This document shows, piece by piece, positions 27,492 through 35,916 of a DNA stretch of 36,972 nt; the stretch's first letter is position 1, and each line of letters starts with the position of its first letter. The DNA is from Candidatus Binatia bacterium (GTDB taxonomy: Bacteria; Desulfobacterota; Binatia; Bin18), in contig JAJDTY010000013.1 in assembly GCA_022826945.1 (NCBI GenBank), positions 1-36,972 of the forward strand, in the 5' to 3' direction. The notes under the pieces were generated by a model. The model saw only the letters and a list, made by a program, of their open reading frames with translations, had not been told where the DNA came from and ran no database searches. The translations under genes and the position numbers were made by a program.

Positions 27492-28712
27492 ATGGCAGAC
27501 GCACAACCATCCATATTGGCCGGTACGACCGTGCTCGACTTCACCCAGTATCTGGCCGGTCCGACGGCAACCCGGCTCATGGCCGAACTCGGAGCGAACG
27601 TCATCAAAGTCGAACAGGCCACGGGCGGCGACCCGGCGCGTTCCCTGCCCTTTGTGAAAGACAACCGCAGCATTTACTTCATTCAGCAGAACCGCGGCAA
27701 GAAGAGCCTGTGTATTGATTTCAAACGACCGGAAGGCGTCGAGCTGATTCGGGCGCTCATCCCCCATGTTGATGTCGTCATTGAAAACTACGGGCCTGGG
27801 GTGATGGAACGGCGCGGCCTGGATTACGAGACACTCAAGGCGATCAATCCCGGTCTGGTCATGTGTTCCATCTCTGCCTTTGGCCGGAAGAGCCCCCTGT
27901 CCCATCTGACCGGCTACGATTATATCGCCCAGGGCTTCTCCGGCATTATGCATATGACGGGTGACCCGGACGGACCGCCACGTTTTGTCGGCGTAGCCAT
28001 CGCCGACGGCATAGCCGGGGTCAGTGCCTTTGGCGCCCTCGGCTACGCCCTGCTGCACCGGGACCGCACCGGCCAGGGCCAGCACGTTGATATCTCCATG
28101 GTCGATGCCCTCTACCATATGCAGTCGGTTGAAGTGCAGGCTTTTGCCGCCAGTAACGGCAAATACAAACCCATGCGTTTTGGCACCCATCATTATGCCT
28201 CCTGTCCGCTGGGCGTGTTCAAAAGCCGGCAGGGCTATTGTGTAATTCTCGCCCTGAACCGCCAGTGGCCGAACGTAGCCAAAGCCCTGGGCAAGCCGGA
28301 ACTCGTCGACGATCCGCGTTTTGCCACCGCCAAGGCACGCGGCCAAAATCAAAAAGAGCTGATCGCCCTGATCGAGGCCTGGCTGCAATCGTTTTCAAGC
28401 GATGAGGCCGCGCTCAAGGCCCTGGCTGACCACCGGGTTCCTGCCGGCCCGGTGTTATCCATTGAGGAGACGGTCTCCCACCCCTATTTCATTGCCCGCA
28501 AAATGGTCCGGCAGGTGCCGGATCAGATTCTTGGCGATGTCACCATTCCGGGTTTTCCGTTCAAGTATTCGGCCTTCCCGGACGAACTCGACCTCCAGGC
28601 TCCCCTGCTCGGTCAGCACAACGACGAGGTACTGAGCCAGTACTTGGGTCGCTCTTCGGACACGATTCACACGCTGCACGATCAGGGAGTGTTGTATAGG
28701 GGGGAACGGTAA
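27492..28712 (+). CDS. Class III CoA-transferase (CaiB/BaiF family)
   Basis: A 406-residue family III CoA-transferase of standard length. The N-terminal VLDFTQYLAGPTATRLMAEL, ANVIKVEQ, the NRGKKSLCIDFKRPEG strand and GQHVDISMVDALYHM are signatures. The catalytic aspartate that forms an acyl anhydride is probably D172 in VAIADGIAG. The enzyme moves CoA between carboxylic acids (formyl-CoA/oxalate, carnitine, succinyl-CoA/aromatic substrates in known members). GGGAGGACTGCC precedes the ATG at 27492. It diverges from the LLM-ADH pair and its stop is 17 bases from the DUF5615 toxin stop. Together with nearby acyl-CoA genes it suggests a CoA-linked catabolic region. Confidence 0.93.
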   Translation: MADAQPSILAGTTVLDFTQYLAGPTATRLMAELGANVIKVEQATGGDPARSLPFVKDNRSIYFIQQNRGKKSLCIDFKRPEGVELIRALIPHVDVVIENYGPGVMERRGLDYETLKAINPGLVMCSISAFGRKSPLSHLTGYDYIAQGFSGIMHMTGDPDGPPRFVGVAIADGIAGVSAFGALGYALLHRDRTGQGQHVDISMVDALYHMQSVEVQAFAASNGKYKPMRFGTHHYASCPLGVFKSRQGYCVILALNRQWPNVAKALGKPELVDDPRFATAKARGQNQKELIALIEAWLQSFSSDEAALKALADHRVPAGPVLSIEETVSHPYFIARKMVRQVPDQILGDVTIPGFPFKYSAFPDELDLQAPLLGQHNDEVLSQYLGRSSDTIHTLHDQGVLYRGER

Positions 28713-28729
28713 GGGAGCGCTCCTATGCG

Positions 28730-29047
28730 TTAGAACTCCACTTCCATATATCCGCCTGGTTTTACTGAATTAAGAGCGGCAACGACGCGATTAACCGCTC
28801 TTTCAATCCGAGGCCAACTGGTGGTCATAAGTACCACAACAGCGATCTGGCGATTCTTCAGGTTCTGCTGGTACTTCAGACTCTGATCCGTAGTGACCAA
28901 GACCTCGAACCCTTCGGACTCAGCAGTGCTGAGCAGTTCTCCATTCTGAAGCGTACTCCACCCTTTTTCGAAGACAGTGGCAACAACGTGGAAAGCAAGG
29001 TGACGACGCAGTGGAACCGGGGTACCCTGATCAAACAGTACCCGCAT
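28730..29047 (-). CDS. DUF5615-family PIN-like toxin
   Basis: A 105-residue protein beginning MRVLFDQGTPVPLRRHLAFH, with acidic D6 and D54 (VTTDQSL). This is the short DUF5615 family, a PIN-like fold usually paired with DUF433. The predicted activity is as an RNase-type toxin, based on fold and context, not direct evidence. It starts five bases after the DUF433 stop codon, the usual order of this pair. It converges with the CoA transferase. The remaining PIN acid residues are not all obvious. Confidence 0.8.
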   Translation of the reverse strand: MRVLFDQGTPVPLRRHLAFHVVATVFEKGWSTLQNGELLSTAESEGFEVLVTTDQSLKYQQNLKNRQIAVVVLMTTSWPRIERAVNRVVAALNSVKPGGYMEVEF

Positions 29048-29052
29048 GAAAT

Positions 29053-29277
29053 TTACTTTGTCTCAGTCTGGAGGCTTTGCTGAGTATGGTTGAGTACGGC
29101 TTCGACTTGCTGACGCATGACGCCAGGAAACCAGCGTAAGAAATCATCAATACATGTCCCATCTTCAAGATTCTCAAAGAGTGCCTTCACCGGGACACGA
29201 GTTCCTCGAAAGACCCACGCTCCATTCACTCTCCCAGGTACGCGCTCGACCGCGGGGCAGGACGACCAATCCAACAT
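29053..29277 (-). CDS. DUF433-family antitoxin
   Basis: A 74-residue protein from ATG 29277 with VPGRVNGAWVFRGTRVPVKA and LEDGTCIDDFLRWFPGV, the DUF433 signature. DUF433 proteins have a winged helix-turn-helix and are the antitoxin partner of DUF5615. A TTG 17 codons upstream is also possible, but the conserved domain begins near ATG 29277; no strong ribosome-binding site is visible. It is five bases ahead of the toxin start. No clear promoter was found in the stretch toward 29343. Confidence 0.8.
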   Translation of the reverse strand: MLDWSSCPAVERVPGRVNGAWVFRGTRVPVKALFENLEDGTCIDDFLRWFPGVMRQQVEAVLNHTQQSLQTETK

Positions 29278-29346
29278 GGCATTGAGGCTAGCGAAAAATA
29301 TGAGAAGGGACAAGCGAGTATCGATCAATATAGAAAGACATTAAGG

Positions 29347-29781
29347 TCAGGCTGATACTCTTCTTCTCCCCGCGTTAAGCGTGGCGATTATTGGATTCTC
29401 TGGTGGAGCTGGAGGGAGCGAATTTTCAAATTCACTTATCCGCAGAAGAAGACCGTCGTTGACTTCCTCGTAGCGCTCAAAAATATGCAGATTGTAGCGA
29501 TCTATAGCTAAAGCGCCTCTTTCAAGGTACGAAGAGGTGCCGGATCCTTATGACCAGCTTCCACGCCTGGTATAAGCCGCTGTTTCCTCCAAATTATGCG
29601 CAAATGAATCTTTATAACGGTGACCCTTAGTCATTATCTGGTCAGTCGCTATTATCCCGCGTAGCCCATCGCGCCCGGTCGCATACCAAAGTCGCTGGTC
29701 AAGCATCTCCCAGAGAACAGCGGGCAATCCTGGATTCTTCATAACTGTCCAGATAGAAGGAAGAAGGTCTAGGGCGAACAA
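29347..29781 (-). pseudogene. Broken ORF with one in-frame TAA, unknown family
   Basis: A minus-strand frame runs about 144 codons from TTG 29781 to TGA 29347-29349 and is interrupted only by TAA at 29548-29550. The first part has DQRLWYATGRDGLRGIIATD, weakly like the opening of DUF2971 proteins. The second part has ERGALAIDRYNLHIFERYEE, then LRISEFENSLPP, which looks coding. I read this as one gene killed by a nonsense mutation, though two fragments cannot be excluded. The start is unsure: TTG 29781 is four bases after the ankyrin-remnant stop, and ATG 29742 has no ribosome-binding site. Confidence 0.5.
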
Positions 29782-29784
29782 CCT

Positions 29785-30005
29785 TCACTCAAATCGCAAA
29801 TCGTTCAGCGGCCAATACGCATCCGTACCTTTCAGCTTGTCATTCTCCTGCATCAGGTCAAAGGCAGTCTTACCGGCGTGGCTGATTTCCAGAATTCCCG
29901 GTCACACAACCGTCCACATTCCCCGGCTTGAGCGTGAGGCGGGACGAGGGCGAATGTGGCAAAGAATACCAGCAGTCCATTAGCCCGACGAAAACAGGCG
30001 TACAT
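29785..30005 (-). pseudogene. Signal-peptide ankyrin gene with its repeats deleted
   Basis: From ATG 30005, preceded by GGAG, the frame encodes a signal peptide (GLLVFFATFALVPPHAQA) and then GECGRLCDREFWKSATP, the usual start of small secreted ankyrin proteins. It then shifts and stops at TGA 29853-29855 after 50 codons. In another frame the sequence continues SHAGKTAFDLMQENDKLKGT and DAYWPLNDLRFE to a TGA at 29785-29787, the usual end of the same family. So both ends are present while the ankyrin repeats are missing, joined in about 8 bases (CACGCCGG) that fit both frames. The family comparison is from memory, and deletion is inferred. Confidence 0.7.
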
Positions 30006-30074
30006 ACTCGTTGCTCCAACTAGCCGTCTCGTCTCGTTCGCTCTGTTGGGGAGCCAGTACGCGACAGGGAGATC

Positions 30075-31679
30075 TTACGCCGGCCGCAGGTCGTCCCAGC
30101 GCCGGCACCACCGCTGGCGCTCCTTGTCCGAGAGCGCGAACATGCGCTCGGATTCGGACCGGGGCATAATGGTGCAACGATTGCGCGAGAGTTTCGCAAT
30201 CAACGCATCCAGGAGTGCTTCGCCCTGACCTGGGTCACTCAGGAGATCGCGCTCGGGATTCCGCTTGCCCTGAGACGCGGCAATAGAGTAACGGGCAGAT
30301 TCCGCATAGTCCCGGTACGAAGCCATGCTTATCGCCGGCGCGGGATCACCCGTGGCTTCCGTTTCAGATGGTCCAAGCAGGCGCGTGACCTGAAACCCGA
30401 AGACGTTCATACCTAAATCGTAACGGCCGGGGAAAGCAGGGTTTTCTCGAACATCCGCACGCCGTGGCTCGAGGCTGCCCATACCACCGATCAGGTCGAA
30501 AATCCACAGTCCATGTGTGTACTGGCCTCCGAAGGCAACCATATAATCGGTATTGTCAGCCAGCGTGGGCTTGAGCGCTTCATCCTTGATGGCCCACGGC
30601 TCATGCGAGAATCCGACACCGAGCATGAAGTTTTCGGACACTTGATAGGTGAACCCGGCACCCATCCGCCAGCGGTCCTTGGCCTGCCCCACCGCGGGTT
30701 GATTCAGCGCAGTATACTGCTCGAACCGGACGCGCGTCTCATCGAACACGGACAGATGGCTCCAGCGCGCCTGACCGGCAAACGTCAGACGGTCGGTGAT
30801 TCGGTATGCAAAGCCGAACTTGACGTTCTGCGGGATATTAAAATAGACCGTGGCGTCGTCGCCCATCCCGTCAACGCGCGCGTTGCCGAACATCCAGATT
30901 TTGCCTGGCGTCTTATACGTCAGCCCCAGGTTGAGGCGGTCCGTGGGTTGATACATCACCCCGACAGTCCCGAATACGCCCGGCCCACGTACATCGAGGT
31001 CAAGCCGACCGAGCGGAGTGGGCGATTTGGTCTTTAGCCGTCCATAGGTCGGATTGAGACTGACGCCGATGTGCAGGTTCGATGCCAGCGAATAGGACAG
31101 GGACGGCGCCAGCGACACCGCTACCAACTCGGTAAAGAAATTGTTGGGGACTCCGTGTTCGGGTCCGGCCCCATAGTTGAAGGCGAAACCCAACGAGCCA
31201 TACATACCGATACCAAAGGCGAAGGGCGCAAACCGGTCGGTCCGATAGCCAAAGTTCGGTGCTATCGGGAACTCGCGACTGGTGTTGTCATAATGCCCGG
31301 AGCGGTCGGCTGACGGACGGAATCCTCTGAACGCGCGGAACCCTTCCGGGTCGACGCCGGGCGGCAGCGCCCCGCGCAAAGAGTCAGGCAGGAAGATGCC
31401 CTGCCTATTCTCATAGGATGGGTGGAACATGATGTTGAACGACCCAGTGGAGAAGGAGTTCGGCACCAAGCTGAGTTGGGCCGGATTGTGGAACAGCGCG
31501 GTCGCCGCGTTGAACGGGTAGGCCACCGCGTTGCCAACCACCATACCATCGCTGGCGGCCAGCCCTGGTGCGGTGAGTTGGCTGGCCTGCGCGAGAGAGC
31601 CTGTGTGGAGTACGATGCTCAGGACGAGTGTCCATATTCCCCACCGCAACCGGCCCCTCAGAAGCTGAACCTTCCTCAT
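30075..31679 (-). CDS. FadL/OmpP1-family outer-membrane protein, long tail
   Basis: A 534-residue protein with an N-terminal signal peptide (hydrophobic core about 13-30; likely cut after A30-Q31-A32). FadL-type features follow: an NPAQLSLV turn after AATALFH, many alternating beta strands such as LNLGLTYKTPGKIW and NVKFGFAYRITDRLTF, and the GVGFSHEPWAIKD strand. FadL barrels carry hydrophobic substrates such as fatty acids across the outer membrane. The barrel should end around residue 435 (FGFQVTRLL). A further 99 residues follow, polar, with two cysteines (in NRCTIM and RWCRRW). GAGAGGAGC precedes the ATG. It diverges from the molybdopterin oxidoreductase. The 69-base gap before the ankyrin remnant holds nothing clear. 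Confidence 0.88.
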   Translation of the reverse strand: MRKVQLLRGRLRWGIWTLVLSIVLHTGSLAQASQLTAPGLAASDGMVVGNAVAYPFNAATALFHNPAQLSLVPNSFSTGSFNIMFHPSYENRQGIFLPDSLRGALPPGVDPEGFRAFRGFRPSADRSGHYDNTSREFPIAPNFGYRTDRFAPFAFGIGMYGSLGFAFNYGAGPEHGVPNNFFTELVAVSLAPSLSYSLASNLHIGVSLNPTYGRLKTKSPTPLGRLDLDVRGPGVFGTVGVMYQPTDRLNLGLTYKTPGKIWMFGNARVDGMGDDATVYFNIPQNVKFGFAYRITDRLTFAGQARWSHLSVFDETRVRFEQYTALNQPAVGQAKDRWRMGAGFTYQVSENFMLGVGFSHEPWAIKDEALKPTLADNTDYMVAFGGQYTHGLWIFDLIGGMGSLEPRRADVRENPAFPGRYDLGMNVFGFQVTRLLGPSETEATGDPAPAISMASYRDYAESARYSIAASQGKRNPERDLLSDPGQGEALLDALIAKLSRNRCTIMPRSESERMFALSDKERQRWCRRWDDLRPA

Positions 31680-31792
31680 CCCTGCTCCTCTCCTGCTACT
31701 TGAGCGGTCTAGCCTATGTGAACGCTGGAGTTTACAAAAGGGGGGTACGGCCGAATCGGCACCGACATCGGTCTGCAGAGGAGGGGCAAGTC

Positions 31793-33811
31793 ATGAACCA
31801 ACGTATACGAACCACCTGTCCACGCGACTGCTATGACGGCTGCGGCATAGTGGTCGAGCGCAGAGACGGAGCAATCACTCGCGTGCTGGGTGACCCGGAC
31901 CATCCGGTTTCGCGGGGCGCGCTGTGCGGCAAATGCGCGACGGCCTATAACGGCGTCTGGCAGGACGAGCATGCCCGCCTGTTATCCCCGCTCAAACGAA
32001 CCGGCCCCAAAGGACACGGCCAGTTCGAGCGGATCAGTTGGGACGAGGCTCTCACAACCATTGCCTCGAAACTCCAAGACATCGCACAGACGACCGGCCC
32101 GCAAGCCATTATTCATACCCATTACACCGGCACGCTGTCTCTGCTGGCCTATATGTTTCCCCTGCGTTTCTTTCACCGCCTGGGCGCAACCGAGGTCGAA
32201 CCCGACACCATCTGCAATATGGCCGGCCATGTTGCCTGGGGACTGTTGTTCGGGAGTTCGTATGTGGGCTTTGACCCCCGCACAGCCGCGGACTCGCGTT
32301 GTATCCTGGTCTGGGGCGCGAACCCGGCCCATTCCGCCCCGCATGCGCACAAGCACTGGCTACCCGAATCCCCCGCCCGGAAGATCGTGGTCGATCCAAT
32401 CCGGACGGAGACCGCAGAACAGGCGGACCTCCACCTCCAGCCTTTCCCTGGGACTGATGCGGCCCTGGCATTCAGCCTGCTGCACGTTCTGCACCGGGAC
32501 GGATTTTTTCAGGCCGACTTCATCGCCGACCACACCGTGGGCTACGACGAACTGCTTCCCTTGCTAGCCCCCTGTACTCCCGCCTGGGGAGAGCAGGCAA
32601 CCGGCGTTCCGGCAGACTTGATTGAACGCGCCGCCCACCTGTACGGACCCGGCCCTTCCCTGCTGTGGGTCGGACAGGGTTTGCAGCGCCAAACCACCGG
32701 CGGCAACGTCATGCGCGCCTGCGGGCTGCTGCCGGCCCTGACCGGGAATATCGGCAAACCCGGCGCCGGCTTTTACTATCTGAACATCACCCCCGGTATT
32801 GCAGGCATGGACTTTGATGCGCTGGCCGGCAGTTCGTTGGCAAAGGGGAGAGTGCCGCGCATCAGCCATATGGATTTTGCCGAGCGGCTCGAAGATGCGA
32901 GCGCCTCACAGGCCCTTCTGTGTTGGAATACCAATCCCGCAGCCTCCGCCCCGCAACAGCAACGCCTGCACGCGGCTCTCAAACGCGAAGACCTGTTCAC
33001 GGTGGCAATCGATTGTTTTCCCACCGACACCACGGATTTTGCCGACATCGTGCTGCCGGCGGCGAGCTTCCTTGAATTTGACGACCTGACTTTCAGTTAT
33101 TTTCACCTCAACATTGGCGCACAGTCCAAGGCCCGGGAGCCCATGGGCGAGTCTCTGCCCAATCAGGAAATTTTTCGCCGTCTGGCCGCGGCCATGGGAT
33201 TTGAAGAACCAGCGTTATTTGAGTCGGACGGGTCTATTATCAGCCAGATGCTCACCGAAATGCAGACCGGCTGTGACTTTAGCACCCTCCAACAGACGGG
33301 CTGGCGGTCGATCAGCCAGGCTCCACTTATTTTCTACGAAGATCTGACGTTTGATACCCCCAGCGGTAAGGTTGAAATCGCCTCGGACAAGGCCGAACAA
33401 AAGGGTCTGCCGCGCGTACCCCAACCCTGGGCGGACACCAAGCCGACGAACAACCGCTTCCGCCTGCTGAGCCCGGCCTCGCGCTGGCGGCTCAACGATT
33501 CATACGCCAACGACGCCAACATTCAGCAACGCGCCGGCCGGGCCAGCGTCACTCTGCACCCGGACGACGCGGCGCAGCTTAGGGTCACGGACGGGACGCG
33601 CGTGCGGCTTGAAAATGAAACCGGCCGGCTTGAGCTGACCGCGACGCTTGACGCTATCGTTCCCCGAGGCGTGGCCCTGGCACATAAAGGCCGCTGGCCC
33701 AAGTTCGAAGCCGACCGTCACAATGTGAACATCCTGAATCCGGGGATTCGGGCCGATATGGGCGAGAGTTCCAGCGTCCACAGTACCGAGGTGACCATTC
33801 GTCCATGCTAG
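31793..33811 (+). CDS. Molybdopterin-dependent oxidoreductase (DMSO reductase family)
   Basis: A 672-residue cytoplasmic enzyme (no Tat signal). N-terminal iron-sulfur cysteines C9, C13, C17 and C45 fit CX3CX3CX27C. The likely Mo/W ligand is C141 in DTICNMAGH. Further family marks are LVWGANPAHSAPHAHKHW, GALCGKC, the NTNPAASAPQQQ segment, and a C-terminal molydopterin-dinucleotide-binding domain from about 540. The reaction is an oxygen-atom or hydride transfer that cannot be identified; formate dehydrogenase-, acetylene hydratase- and polysulfide/thiosulfate-like relatives are all possible. GAGGAGGGGC precedes the ATG. No electron-transfer subunit genes adjoin it, which is unusual. Confidence 0.92.
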   Translation: MNQRIRTTCPRDCYDGCGIVVERRDGAITRVLGDPDHPVSRGALCGKCATAYNGVWQDEHARLLSPLKRTGPKGHGQFERISWDEALTTIASKLQDIAQTTGPQAIIHTHYTGTLSLLAYMFPLRFFHRLGATEVEPDTICNMAGHVAWGLLFGSSYVGFDPRTAADSRCILVWGANPAHSAPHAHKHWLPESPARKIVVDPIRTETAEQADLHLQPFPGTDAALAFSLLHVLHRDGFFQADFIADHTVGYDELLPLLAPCTPAWGEQATGVPADLIERAAHLYGPGPSLLWVGQGLQRQTTGGNVMRACGLLPALTGNIGKPGAGFYYLNITPGIAGMDFDALAGSSLAKGRVPRISHMDFAERLEDASASQALLCWNTNPAASAPQQQRLHAALKREDLFTVAIDCFPTDTTDFADIVLPAASFLEFDDLTFSYFHLNIGAQSKAREPMGESLPNQEIFRRLAAAMGFEEPALFESDGSIISQMLTEMQTGCDFSTLQQTGWRSISQAPLIFYEDLTFDTPSGKVEIASDKAEQKGLPRVPQPWADTKPTNNRFRLLSPASRWRLNDSYANDANIQQRAGRASVTLHPDDAAQLRVTDGTRVRLENETGRLELTATLDAIVPRGVALAHKGRWPKFEADRHNVNILNPGIRADMGESSSVHSTEVTIRPC

Positions 33812-33829
33812 ATAATTGGCCGCGAACAC

Positions 33830-34207
33830 TTACGCCGTCAGGATGCGGACACCGTAGCGGCGGATATGGCGGTCTCGGGTCACAAGGGTCAGCCCTTCGA
33901 CCTGGGCCTGGGCAATTAATAACCGATCAAACGGGTCGCGGTGGTGCAGGGGCAGCAGCCCGGCCTGCTCAGCATGAAAGAACGTCAGGGGCAGATGCTC
34001 AAAGCCCCTTTCTTCAATCACGCTTGACAAATTGTCCGGAGCGGTAAGGCGCCCTTTCGCTCGCTTGACCGTAATCTCCCAGGCGGTAATGGCACTGACA
34101 AAAACGTCGTTGTGCGGGTCGGCAATAGTGGTACGAGCGTGCTTGGTCAGCCGTGGAACATCAGAGAGCGCCCACACCAAGGCATGGGTATCCAAAAGCA
34201 GGCGCAC
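33830..34207 (-). CDS. PIN-domain toxin (VapC-like)
   Basis: A 125-residue PIN-domain protein with D6 (LLLDTHALVW), E44 (ITAWEIT), D94 (HRDPFDRLLIAQA) and D112 (VTRDRHI), the four acidic metal-binding residues of an endoribonuclease toxin. The DPFDRLLIAQA motif places it in the HigB/PhoH-type VapC branch usually paired with Phd-type antitoxins. The start is GTG at 34207, two bases after the antitoxin stop codon; translation is probably coupled. It converges with the molybdopterin gene, 18 bases away. Confidence 0.93.
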   Translation of the reverse strand: MRLLLDTHALVWALSDVPRLTKHARTTIADPHNDVFVSAITAWEITVKRAKGRLTAPDNLSSVIEERGFEHLPLTFFHAEQAGLLPLHHRDPFDRLLIAQAQVEGLTLVTRDRHIRRYGVRILTA

Positions 34208-34209
34208 GC

Positions 34210-34464
34210 TTATTCGTCCTCGTCAGGGAATATCTTCGAGTTCTCGAACATCTCGATGATCTCCTCATCTTCCTCGTCAAAATCCGGCGACATCCAAATC
34301 TGACCTTCCAACCCACCTAGTTTTCGTTCTGCCTTGCGCGGGCGATACGGCTCTAGCCGCAGATATGGTTCGCCAGCCTTGGCGATGATGACTTCCTCCC
34401 CCTGCCACGCCAGCTTTGCCAAACGTGACAGTTGCGACTTGGCTTCATGCATATTCACTTTCAT
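34210..34464 (-). CDS. Phd/YefM-family antitoxin
   Basis: An 84-residue protein beginning MKVNMHEAKSQLSRLAKLAW, with GEEVIIAKAGEPYLRLEPY, the Phd/YefM DNA-binding N-domain. The C-terminal tail is strongly acidic (PDFDEEDEEIIEMFENS), the part that would cover the toxin. It lies directly before the PIN toxin. TATAAT at 34463-34468 overlaps the ATG, so it is not a useful -10 for this start; the real promoter is not clear. It diverges from the ACAD gene at 34618 with a 153-base gap. Confidence 0.9.
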   Translation of the reverse strand: MKVNMHEAKSQLSRLAKLAWQGEEVIIAKAGEPYLRLEPYRPRKAERKLGGLEGQIWMSPDFDEEDEEIIEMFENSKIFPDEDE

Positions 34465-34617
34465 TATAGATGCCCCACTAGCTAATCTTGGCTAAGACTG
34501 TATTAACAGCCTGCTCATGTCAAGAGATAGCAAGTGGGGGACATCGACAGATGCGGAGCAAGGGACTACTCTAGCCGCGCTCACGCAAGCGAAACGACCA
34601 CGATAAAGGAGGAGCAT

Positions 34618-35916
34618 ATGTCCTGGGATTTTGAAACCGAGCCGGAATTCCAAAAAGAACTGGATTGGATTACAGCATTTGTCCGTGAAGAGGTCGAACC
34701 CTTAGACCATATTTTAGGCAATCCGTATGATATTCAGAATCCGCGCAACAGAAAAATCGTGCCCAAACTCCAAGAGCAGGTCAGGCAGCGCGGCCTATGG
34801 GCTTGTCACCTGGGACCGGAACTGGGCGGCCCCGGCTACGGCCAACTCAAGCTCGCCCTCATGAATGAAATACTGGGTCGCTCCCGCTTTGCGTCCATCG
34901 TCTTTGGTTGTCAGGCCCCGGATACGGGCAACAGCGAAATACTGGCACACTACGGCACGCTGGAACTGAAAGAGCGTTTTCTCAAGCCACTGCTCAACAA
35001 CGAAATCGTGTCGTGCTTCTCTATGACCGAGCCGCACGCCGGGGCCGACCCCAAGATGTTCAAATGCAAGGCTGAACGGGACGGAGACCAGTGGGTCATC
35101 AACGGGCAGAAATGGTTTTCCTCAAACGCCCGCTGGGCCAGCTTTCTCATTGTCATGGCCGTGACCGACCCGGACGCCGCACCCTATCAGAGCATGTCCA
35201 TGTTTGTCGTGCCGGCAGACACACCGGGCATTAATATCATTCGAAATGTCGGTATTGGCGAAGAGTCCGAAGACGAGGGTGACCACGCCTATATCAGTTA
35301 TGAAGACGTGCGGATTCCCGCAGATCATATCTTAGGCGGCCCTGGTCAGGGCTTTGAGGTCGCCCAGACGCGCTTGGGTGGCGGGCGGATTCACCACGCC
35401 ATGCGCACCATCGGGCAAGTCAAGAAATCGTTCGACCTGATGTGCGAGCGGGTGTTGTCGCGCGAAACCCAGGGCGAAATCCTGGCCAACAAACAGATGG
35501 TCCAGGAAAAAATCGCCGACTCCTGGATTGAGATCGAGCAATTCCGGCTACTCGTGCTGCAAACCGCCTGGCGCATCGACAAGTACAAGGACTACCGCAA
35601 AGTGCGTAAAGACATTGCTGCAGTCAAAGCCCAGATGCCCAAAGTCTTTCACGACGTGGCCTGCCGGGCGCTCTACCTGCACGGTTCGCTAGGCGTATCC
35701 AACGAGATGCCGTTTTCCAAACAGATCACCGAGTCCTTCGTCATGGGCTTGGCCGACGGCCCGACCGAGGTGCATAAGGTCACCGTGGCCCGCCAGGTTC
35801 TGCGCGAGTACGAAGGCACCAAGGGCCTGTTCCCCACCGGTCATTTGCCGGCGCTCCGCGAGCAGGCCATCCAGAAGTATGGGGAAATGCTGGAGTTGGA
35901 AGTGGGGAATTTGTGA
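34618..35916 (+). CDS. ACAD10/11-like acyl-CoA dehydrogenase
   Basis: A 432-residue acyl-CoA dehydrogenase. FAD/substrate segments are SMTEPHAGADPKMFKCKA and INGQKWFSSNARWASFLIVM. The GRIHHAMRTIGQ helix G, the TPGINIIRNVG strand and the final LADGPTEVH all match the ACAD10/ACAD11 group. D380 in that last motif, instead of a Glu, is the likely base; helix G has no Glu. ACAD10/11 enzymes act on 4-hydroxyacyl-CoA after phosphorylation, so the usual partner is an APH-type kinase. No kinase is present in this window. AAAGGAGG precedes the ATG. Upstream lies the toxin-antitoxin pair on the other strand. Confidence 0.92.
   Translation: MSWDFETEPEFQKELDWITAFVREEVEPLDHILGNPYDIQNPRNRKIVPKLQEQVRQRGLWACHLGPELGGPGYGQLKLALMNEILGRSRFASIVFGCQAPDTGNSEILAHYGTLELKERFLKPLLNNEIVSCFSMTEPHAGADPKMFKCKAERDGDQWVINGQKWFSSNARWASFLIVMAVTDPDAAPYQSMSMFVVPADTPGINIIRNVGIGEESEDEGDHAYISYEDVRIPADHILGGPGQGFEVAQTRLGGGRIHHAMRTIGQVKKSFDLMCERVLSRETQGEILANKQMVQEKIADSWIEIEQFRLLVLQTAWRIDKYKDYRKVRKDIAAVKAQMPKVFHDVACRALYLHGSLGVSNEMPFSKQITESFVMGLADGPTEVHKVTVARQVLREYEGTKGLFPTGHLPALREQAIQKYGEMLELEVGNL

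Noticed and set aside
34463..34468. TATAAT next to the Phd antitoxin start as its promoter
   Set aside because: It overlaps the ATG, so transcription would start inside the coding region; no -35 at the right spacing exists.
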